Of a stretch of 5,250 nucleotides of DNA, positions 1 through 4,884 are shown piece after piece. Position numbers and translations under genes: made by a program. Within the stretch, counting starts at the first letter, position 1. Every line of letters starts with the position of its first letter. The notes below the pieces were generated by a model. That model was not told the DNA's origin. It ran no database searches and worked only from the letters and a program-made list of their open reading frames with translations. This DNA comes from Acidobacteriota bacterium (GTDB lineage: Bacteria; Acidobacteriota; Blastocatellia; RBC074), in the NCBI GenBank assembly GCA_013140935.1, contig JABFSD010000094.1:1-5250 (forward strand). Reading direction: 5' to 3'.

Positions 1-193
1 GTAGAAAAATGTAGATTTGTTATGGTTGCAGGAGTACAAAATCACGCTGAATTTTTGCAATTTGTAAGCCACAGGAAAGAGGAGATGAGTTCGCTGAGGT
101 TCTCACTACGAGAGAGAAAAAAGCGGCTGAGGCTCGTCCAGGTTTCTGAACGGTTTCGTCAAAGGCGTCGGTAAATTCGGATGTGCGAGCTTT
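1..193. other. Left flank; possible 3' end of an unrecognised plus-strand reading frame (1-174)
   Basis: This flank is visibly richer in A and T than the rest of the window, especially the first 60 bases. Plus-strand frame 1 is open from base 1 to a TAA at 172-174 (57 codons), so it could be the tail of a gene beginning outside the window. The encoded tail is very basic, with runs such as RERKKRLRLV and a final RQRRR, and I recognise no family. An internal ATG at 85 would give 29 residues, but a GGAG lies directly against it with no spacing. An open frame this long is expected fairly often by chance, so coding status is doubtful. No convincing terminator is visible after the minus-strand gene that ends at 194. 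Confidence 0.25.
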
Positions 194-847
194 TTATTGG
201 CTTAGTTCATTGATCTTGATATTGCGAAAGCGTGCGCGGGCGGTGTCGCCCCACGCGCCTTGTCCGCCGTGTACTTGCAGGCCGATGTAACCCGAACGCG
301 GATAGCGTTCCTGACGATCAGTGAAATCAATGGTCTTGATGTTATTGAGCCACGCGGTTAGGTGCGCGGGCTGGCCTTCGATGCGGGCGCGCAAGCGATT
401 CCATTTGCCTACTTTGAAATAGTCGCGCCAGAGTTTGTTTTGCTGGATGAACCCGCCCGCTGCCGGAGCATACAAGCTGCCGACGAAACCGGTCTTGTGA
501 TTGTCTATCGTGACTTGATAACCCATGCCGTCCGGGCGCACACGCAGGAACAGCCCCGTATCAACCGGGTCGTCGGCCATGAATTCGAGTTCGACCTCAA
601 AGTCGCTGTATTGCTTTTCCGTACCGAGCAAGCCGCCTTTGTGGTCGGATTCCTGATTGGCGACGATGACGCCGTTCTCGACTGTCCAGACACCGCCGTT
701 GCCGTCGTGTACGGCTTTCTTTTGCCAGCCCGTGAGCGTTTTGCCGTCAAATAGTTTCGTCCAGGTTTGGGTATTCACTTGCGCGCTTGCCATCAGCGCG
801 AGTAGCAGGCAAACGGCACTGCTAACCAGCATAAAGGTCTTCTTCAT
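194..847 (-). CDS. Secreted DUF1080 / 3-keto-disaccharide hydrolase family protein
   Basis: This 217-residue protein has a signal peptide (MKK start, hydrophobic core about 6-20, predicted cleavage ASA|Q at 22/23). One DUF1080 domain (PF06439, concanavalin-like beta-sandwich) fills the rest. Visible family motifs are LFDGKTLTGW (32-41), WTVENGVIV (54-62), GGLL (71-74), YSDFEVELEF (80-89), DTGLFLRV (96-103), GYQVTIDNHKTG (109-120), GKWNRLRARIEG (147-158) and GYIGLQVHGG near 186-195. Length is normal for a single-domain member. The family includes enzymes acting on 3-keto-glycosides, but many members are untested, so the substrate here is unknown. The protein probably acts in the periplasm or outside the cell. 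The ATG at 847 is well supported: GGGAG (856-860 on the minus strand) lies 8 nt upstream. It follows the DUF2167 gene on the same strand, but a 231-bp gap with a palindromic element separates them, so co-transcription is uncertain. Confidence 0.9.
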   Translation of the reverse strand: MKKTFMLVSSAVCLLLALMASAQVNTQTWTKLFDGKTLTGWQKKAVHDGNGGVWTVENGVIVANQESDHKGGLLGTEKQYSDFEVELEFMADDPVDTGLFLRVRPDGMGYQVTIDNHKTGFVGSLYAPAAGGFIQQNKLWRDYFKVGKWNRLRARIEGQPAHLTAWLNNIKTIDFTDRQERYPRSGYIGLQVHGGQGAWGDTARARFRNIKINELSQ

Positions 848-928
848 TGTTGCTTCTCCCTTTGGTTTTGAATGTTATGAGTGGGGAGCCGCATCGTAAC
901 GCGAAGCCCGTAGCCGCGCCAATGATAA

Positions 929-1076
929 CGGTGGCGCAAGCTGCCGAGCTTGCGTTCCCGGCAAGCGAACGCTTTTGTGGTGACGGACGCCGTGCCATGT
1001 CTGATGGCCTCAGGCGTCCGTGACAAGACAAGGGCTAAATGACGGAGCCGCGCAAGCTCGGCAGCTTGCGCCACCG
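929..1076. repeat. REP/BIME-like nested inverted repeat (26-bp arms, each itself a hairpin)
   Basis: Bases 929-954 are the exact reverse complement of 1051-1076. Each arm contains its own hairpin: CGCAAGCT, a GCCG loop (943-946) and AGCTTGCG on the left, with the mirror copy on the right. Nested inside is a 9-bp inverted repeat, ACGGACGCC (983-991) against GGCGTCCGT (1013-1021), with almost the same centre. The outer head reads GTGG on both strands (931-934 and the complement of 1071-1074). A further 9-bp match, 895-903 with 1075-1083, extends the symmetry into the stop codon of the DUF2167 gene if 27 bases in the left arm are skipped. No protein-coding content is credible. It resembles a small non-autonomous palindromic element; it may also attenuate transcription between the two minus-strand genes. 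Confidence 0.8.
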
Positions 1077-1078
1077 CG

Positions 1079-2017
1079 TTACGCCACAGATTCGTCGCTC
1101 GACGACTTGCTGAAGAAAAGTTTTTTGATCAACGCGCCCAACGCAATCACGCCAATCACGAGAAACTTTTTGCCCGCCAGCAATAAGGCCAGCAGTCCTT
1201 TGAATAAACCCGCTTTGGTGGCGAGCGTACCTGCGACCAGCGCGCCGATGCCGTAAGCGGCGAGCTTGTCCGTGCTCGCGTTGTAATCGGCGTAACGATG
1301 TCCCGCGTTGAATTCGACAAAGCTCAGCACGGCTTGCATATCCATCTTCACGTCTTTGAGTTGGCCCATGCTGGCGACCGCGTTGAGCGACAGCACGCCT
1401 TGCCGACCGAGTACGCGAATGTCGTAATTGAGCGTGTTTTCGGGAGCATCGCCGAACTTGAGTTCCTTTGCCCAATAGAGCTTTTTCGCCGTCGCGTCAT
1501 AACGCGGCTGTTCGGCCCAGCCCAGCACGTAAGCGGCTTCGTAACCGGCTTTCTTGCGCTCTTCGTTTTCTTCTTTTTCGCCTTCCTTCATCTCTTTCAT
1601 CATCGCGGTGTGATCAATGATCGAGGCGTCTTTGTCGTCTACGTGACCGTCGTCGACATAGGTGATGACGACGCCCCAATTGTCGTTGGCGATGAGTGGA
1701 ATATCTGAGGGAAACAGCATGCCCAGCACGTTGGCTTCGCTCGGCGGATTCCCCCAGACGTCGGTCAACATTTTCTTGGCCTGGGGGCCGTCGAGAAAGC
1801 GGAAGTCGGCAGGTATGTTGAGCGTCGCCATGCCGTTATTCAAATCAACCTTGCCTTGCTGAAACTTGAATTGCTTTTCGAGCGCCAACGCTGCTGCTGA
1901 CGCTTTATCGGCTTCTTTATCAGCCTCTTTGTTCGGGGAGGATTTCGGCGTTTTATCTTGAGCCAACGCGACGAATGCGAGCGCCGCGCATAAAACCATG
2001 GTCAAAAGTTTGTTCAT
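1079..2017 (-). CDS. DUF2167 family membrane-anchored protein
   Basis: This 312-residue protein of unknown function matches the DUF2167 family (PF09935). It has a signal peptide (1-19, ALA|Q20) and a Lys/Asp/Ala-rich linker (21-49) with a repeated KEAD unit. The conserved domain shows WGNPP (88-92), LGML (98-101), DDGHVDDKDA (122-131), GYEAAYVLGWAEQPRYD (158-174), LYWAKEL (180-186) and LNYDIRVLGRQGVLSLNAVA (196-215). The C terminus is strongly hydrophobic, with segments at about 253-282 and 285-299 followed by KKLFF and a polar tail, which should anchor the protein in the inner membrane with the conserved domain outside the cytoplasm. I chose the ATG at 2017 because GGGAGA precedes it closely and a signal peptide follows directly; the in-frame ATG at 2065 adds 16 residues that spoil the signal peptide. 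It is divergent from the beta-barrel gene. No biochemical role can be read from the sequence. Confidence 0.9.
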   Translation of the reverse strand: MNKLLTMVLCAALAFVALAQDKTPKSSPNKEADKEADKASAAALALEKQFKFQQGKVDLNNGMATLNIPADFRFLDGPQAKKMLTDVWGNPPSEANVLGMLFPSDIPLIANDNWGVVITYVDDGHVDDKDASIIDHTAMMKEMKEGEKEENEERKKAGYEAAYVLGWAEQPRYDATAKKLYWAKELKFGDAPENTLNYDIRVLGRQGVLSLNAVASMGQLKDVKMDMQAVLSFVEFNAGHRYADYNASTDKLAAYGIGALVAGTLATKAGLFKGLLALLLAGKKFLVIGVIALGALIKKLFFSKSSSDESVA

Positions 2018-2340
2018 GCGATTCTCCCGTAGCTGAAAACATGAAAAGGATGAAAGGCGTTGCATCGGTTCTCTGTCGAAGGGTTGCGGCGGAAGCCGAA
2101 TGCCAAACCCGATGCAAGGGCTTCACGACTTGAGCGAACGGCGCGCACGGTAACACGCTGATTTACGCCCGACAACGCTTTTTACGCAGTGTCGGTTCTT
2201 TGTTGCACTTGTCAGCCATAACTGGCAGCGGCCCTTGAACTAAAGCGCCTTTTTCACGGTCTGGCATGCGTGGCATCGCTGTTGCAACTGCTCTCGCAAT
2301 CGAAATGGCGCAAGCCGTTTCACTGACTATGGAGGCAATT
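2018..2340. other. Divergent intergenic region between DUF2167 and beta-barrel genes
   Basis: This 323-bp gap must contain the 5' control regions of both flanking genes. I see no promoter with two good sigma-70 hexamers on either strand. The best partial matches are TTGTCA at 2209-2214 (plus) and CTGACA (minus, about 2215-2210), but neither has an acceptable -10 at normal spacing. Visible structure includes a 9-bp inverted repeat TTGCATCGG (2060-2068) / CCGATGCAA (2109-2117), a weak 6-bp inverted repeat (2169-2174 / 2190-2195), and an 8-bp stem-loop just before the beta-barrel ribosome binding site. No open frame in it has coding character. Confidence 0.6.
2302..2321 (+). promoter_or_regulatory. 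5'-leader stem-loop with GCAA tetraloop upstream of beta-barrel gene
   Basis: GAAATGGC (2302-2309) pairs with GCCGTTTC (2314-2321) through 8 base pairs, one being a U-G wobble, closing a GCAA loop of the stable GNRA class. It ends 9 nt before the GGAGG ribosome binding site (2331-2335), so it would lie in the mRNA leader if transcription starts upstream. Stem-loops in this position can stabilise outer-membrane-protein mRNAs or tune translation. The role here is inference, and an 8-bp stem can arise by chance. Confidence 0.35.
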
Positions 2341-2850
2341 ATGCAAAAGAACTTTTCTTATCACTTCATCCTTTGCTTGGGTTTATTCTGTGTTGTCTGG
2401 CTGAGCACGGCAGCGTCGGCGCAAAGTTACGGCGGCAGTGAGCATAAAGGATACGGGTACGCTTATGTGGGCGGTTTCGGCAATGAATACAGTGGGGGCG
2501 GATTGACAGCAGGCATCGGCGGCGATGGATTGGTTTATAAGGGGGCCAGTCTGGGAGGCGATTTCACCGTGCATGCGCCGCAAGCGAAATGGGGCCGCAC
2601 GTATGGCTTGGCGGCGCTCAATGGCGGCTATCATTTTTCCAACGCCGAAGGCAAGCTCGTGCCTTTTGTCAGCGGCGGGCCAATGGCCTTTTTTGGCGAC
2701 GGTGTGGGATTCGGCTTTCACGCAGGCGGCGGCGTCAATTACTGGTTCAAAGAACGGCTGGGCGCACGCTTCGAGTTTCGGACGCACGTGCCGGTGAATA
2801 CGGATTTACGACCCTTTTACGGCTTTCGCGCAGGCATCACGTTTCGCTGA
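2341..2850 (+). CDS. Small outer-membrane beta-barrel-like protein
   Basis: The 169-residue product has a signal peptide (hydrophobic core about 9-20, predicted cleavage ASA|Q at 27/28). The mature part of about 142 residues is rich in Gly and aromatic residues. It shows alternating polar/apolar stretches expected of beta strands: about 36-47, 52-60, 66-79, 87-99, 105-118, 121-135, 138-150 and 156-169. It ends in GFRAGITFR, close to the aromatic-ended terminal strand typical of outer-membrane barrels. Size and strand count suggest an eight-stranded OmpX/OmpA-like barrel (PF13505 type). Ligand or function cannot be named. I chose the ATG at 2341 because GGAGG (2331-2335) lies 5 nt upstream and the signal peptide starts there; the longer frame from 2266 adds 25 unlikely residues. 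It is transcribed divergently from the DUF2167 gene and convergently with the dehydrogenase gene. Confidence 0.8.
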   Translation: MQKNFSYHFILCLGLFCVVWLSTAASAQSYGGSEHKGYGYAYVGGFGNEYSGGGLTAGIGGDGLVYKGASLGGDFTVHAPQAKWGRTYGLAALNGGYHFSNAEGKLVPFVSGGPMAFFGDGVGFGFHAGGGVNYWFKERLGARFEFRTHVPVNTDLRPFYGFRAGITFR

Positions 2851-2854
2851 AACG

Positions 2855-2883
2855 AGTAGAGCAGGTTCCGAACCTGCTCTACT
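2855..2883. terminator. 13-bp perfect hairpin in convergent gap; bidirectional terminator and/or REP-like palindrome
   Basis: AGTAGAGCAGGTT (2855-2867) pairs perfectly with AACCTGCTCTACT (2871-2883) around a CCG loop. It begins 4 bp after the beta-barrel stop and ends 10 bp before the dehydrogenase stop, so it is placed to end transcripts from both sides. There is no strong T run on either side, so an intrinsic terminator is plausible but not ideal. The stem begins with GTAG and ends with CTAC, like the larger palindrome near 4800, so it may be a domesticated repeat. A second small hairpin, CGTTTC-GCT-GAAACG (2840-2854), abuts it and overlaps the beta-barrel stop codon. Confidence 0.65.
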
Positions 2884-2893
2884 TCACCTCTTG

Positions 2894-4753
2894 TTATCTG
2901 ATATTGATCTGCACGGTATTCGCCGTGAGACTGCCCGTCGTAAAAACGACATCCACTAAGCCGCGTCCGATCAACGAACGCGGGATAAGCAGATTGACCT
3001 GATCCAATCCTGCGAATTGGCCCTGCGCGCCGAGCGCAATGACGTCAGCCGTCATACCGCCAATCGTAGCGCGATTGGCATTGGGCAGATTGAGCGCTGC
3101 AAAGCGAAAGCCTGTGCCGTAAGCGGCGAGAAAGACGCGGTCGGTTTCCGGCCCCAGCTCAATCGGCACAGGAACCCATTGATTGCTGGTTTGATCGAAG
3201 CGCGCGATGGATTCGTAACTTTGCGAACCGTCCGCCTTGATGCGCAACGCGACCGCCGCCGCGATACCGCGTCCGTTGCCATTGAGTGCGAACAAGCCGG
3301 GAGCCAGCGGCCCCGTCGAAATCGTCTGGCGCGAAATCTGTCCCGCGCCGCTCACAATCGTAATCACCGTCGTCCCTGTTAGGTTGCTGGGCGGCATCAG
3401 GAAATTGATCTGCGTCGGCGAGACGTAAAACAACTGCGCTTCGGTTTCAGTGCCGGCGGGATTACGCACATAAACCCGCGTCTCTAACAACGCCGTAGGT
3501 AAGGGAACCGTCGCAGCCGCCTGCGTGCCCGTCGCCATTCCGGTGCCGAACGCCGCCACAATGGATTCAGGCATCGTACGCATTTCAAAACTCGCGGCGG
3601 ACACATTCGACAAGGCGCGCGGCGCGGCACTGACCAGCCGATACAACGTGCCCGCGTAACTCAGCACATAAAGCTCGCCTGCCTCGTCTTCGCCAAAAGC
3701 AGAAACAAAGAAAGCCGTATCCATCAACAACTGCGCTTGCCACGCGCCGTTGCTATTGTTGAGTTGCGTAATCGTCCCTTTGCAATAATCGGCGAAGACG
3801 TAAGCGCCCGTGGGAAACGTGCTGCGCGTGCCGCGATAAACATAACCGCCAGTGACCGAGCCGCCGCAATTCGCGCCGACTTGCGGATATTCGTAAATCG
3901 GCGGAATGAGTGCGCTGTTATTGCATGCGCCGGGGCCGAGGTTGGTGCAGCGCGTGCCTTCCAACACGCGCCAGCCGTAATTGCCGCCGCGCCGGATGAT
4001 GTCAATTTCTTCGACCGCGCCCTGACCTACGTCACCAGCAAAGAGATCGCCGGTTTGCCGGTCAAACGACCAGCGCCACGGATTGCGCAAACCCGTCGCA
4101 TAAATTTCATCGCGTCCGGCGACGTTGACGAACGGATTGTCAGTCGGAATCGCGTACTCAAGCCCAGTCGCTTTATTATTCACATCAATGCGCAACATCT
4201 TGCCCAGCAGGTTCTCGATGTTTTGCGCGCGATTGCCTGGATCGTTGCCGTCGCCGCCGTCGCCCATACCGATGTAAAGAAAGCCGTCTTGCCCGAACGC
4301 GATCATGCCGCCGTTGTGATTGGGGAAGGGCTGATCCACGGTAAGTAACAAGCGCTCAGCCGTATCGGCTACGTTTGGATTGCCCGCCGAAGCCAGATAT
4401 TCCGCGACCACCGTCGTCCCATCGAAGGGACGCGTGTAATTCACATAAAACTTGCGATTCGTTGCGTACTGCGGATGAAAAGCCAAACCCAGTAAGCCGC
4501 GTTCGCCGCAACATGAAATCTTGGCGGTCAGATCAAGAAAGACCGTCGTCGTCGTGGCTGTGGGCGAAGCCATCACACGAATTCTGCCGGGTTGCTCGAC
4601 GATGAATAAACGATTGCTGCCGTCACGCGCGCTCGTCGCCAGAATCGGCGAAGCCAAAGCGCTGATGACGGGTTCGAGTTGAATGACGTTTTGGGCTTTT
4701 ACAGGGTTGAGGGAGAAGAGAGCGAAAGCCAGGAAAAAGAAAAATCTGCGCAT
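2894..4753 (-). CDS. Secreted PQQ-dependent sugar dehydrogenase (GSDH family) with TIGR03437-like C-terminal domain
   Basis: This 619-residue protein has a signal peptide (1-20, VKA|Q21). A glucose/sorbosone-dehydrogenase six-bladed propeller (PF07995) spans about 25-375. Key motifs are GERGLLGLAFHP (83-94), NHNGG (145-149) with H146 matching the catalytic base of soluble glucose dehydrogenase (His144), GDGGDGNDPGN (164-174), GLRNPWRWSFD (221-231) with R223/N224 matching its Arg228/Asn229, GDVGQGAVEEID (240-251) and GGNYGW (256-261). Such proteins bind PQQ and calcium and oxidise sugars or related alcohols outside the cytoplasm; the substrate here is unknown. Residues about 381-619 resemble the Solibacter C-terminal domain, with YVSPTQINFLMP (443-454), APGLFA (484-489), YGTGFR (545-550) and GLDQVNLLIP (582-591). 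The six cysteines of the mature protein (81, 82, 270, 277, 296, 324) all lie in the propeller and may form disulfides. The ATG at 4753 has GGAGG 4 nt upstream. The gene lies downstream of selB, beyond the large palindrome. Confidence 0.9.
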   Translation of the reverse strand: MRRFFFFLAFALFSLNPVKAQNVIQLEPVISALASPILATSARDGSNRLFIVEQPGRIRVMASPTATTTTVFLDLTAKISCCGERGLLGLAFHPQYATNRKFYVNYTRPFDGTTVVAEYLASAGNPNVADTAERLLLTVDQPFPNHNGGMIAFGQDGFLYIGMGDGGDGNDPGNRAQNIENLLGKMLRIDVNNKATGLEYAIPTDNPFVNVAGRDEIYATGLRNPWRWSFDRQTGDLFAGDVGQGAVEEIDIIRRGGNYGWRVLEGTRCTNLGPGACNNSALIPPIYEYPQVGANCGGSVTGGYVYRGTRSTFPTGAYVFADYCKGTITQLNNSNGAWQAQLLMDTAFFVSAFGEDEAGELYVLSYAGTLYRLVSAAPRALSNVSAASFEMRTMPESIVAAFGTGMATGTQAAATVPLPTALLETRVYVRNPAGTETEAQLFYVSPTQINFLMPPSNLTGTTVITIVSGAGQISRQTISTGPLAPGLFALNGNGRGIAAAVALRIKADGSQSYESIARFDQTSNQWVPVPIELGPETDRVFLAAYGTGFRFAALNLPNANRATIGGMTADVIALGAQGQFAGLDQVNLLIPRSLIGRGLVDVVFTTGSLTANTVQINIR

Positions 4754-4771
4754 GGTTCCTCCAAAAGAATT

Positions 4772-4883
4772 GTAGCGCGGACTTCAGCCTGCGGACGTAG
4801 CGTAGACTTTAGTCTGCGCGGGGTCACGCAATCACGCGCAGACTAAAGTCTACGCTACGTCCGCAGGCTGAAGTCCGCGCTAC
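4772..4883. repeat. 112-bp palindrome with perfect 49-bp arms built from GTAG-headed REP-like units
   Basis: Bases 4772-4820 are the exact reverse complement of 4835-4883, separated by 14 bases (4821-4834). Each arm contains two related 22-bp units 25 bp apart, on the left at 4772-4793 and 4797-4818. Each unit is GTAG followed by an 18-base imperfect hairpin; the two differ at 4 of 22 positions. The element is thus A-B-B'-A' with GTAG at both outer ends. This is the architecture of REP/BIME elements mobilised by RAYT (TnpA_REP) transposases, although no transposase is in the window. It starts one base after the selB stop and ends 18 bases before the dehydrogenase start codon. RNA crossing it would fold into a very stable hairpin that should hinder read-through. 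Confidence 0.9.
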
Positions 4884-4884
4884 G

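Noticed and set aside
362..754. Plus-strand open frame of 130 codons inside the DUF1080 gene
   Set aside because: It is antisense to a well-matched DUF1080 domain and shows no independent motif or ribosome binding site.
844..1074. Minus-strand open frames over the 929-1076 palindrome
   Set aside because: They arise from the inverted repeat itself, have no credible product and overlap the DUF1080 start region.
1298..1708. Plus-strand open frame of 136 codons inside the DUF2167 gene
   Set aside because: It is antisense to conserved DUF2167 motifs; its Phe-rich stretch is just the complement of the Glu/Lys-rich region.
2018..2065. Longer DUF2167 start at 2065
   Set aside because: It would place 16 polar residues before an otherwise normal signal peptide; the ATG at 2017 has a well-placed GGGAGA.
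2266..2340. Longer beta-barrel start at 2266
   Set aside because: The ATG at 2341 has GGAGG at 5-nt spacing and begins a normal signal peptide; the upstream codons look like leader sequence.
3737..4348. Plus-strand open frame of 203 codons inside the dehydrogenase gene
   Set aside because: It is antisense to a clearly conserved propeller domain, has no family motif and is Ala/Arg rich, as expected for the complement of GC-rich coding DNA.
4769..4774. TACAAT on the minus strand as the -10 of the dehydrogenase promoter
   Set aside because: There is no recognisable -35 at 16-18 bp, and transcription would start at the ribosome binding site; kept only as a remark in the findings.
4772..4883. 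The palindrome after selB as a SECIS element or selC tRNA
   Set aside because: It is not near an in-frame UGA of any gene, has repeat-unit architecture, and shows no tRNA cloverleaf or CCA end.
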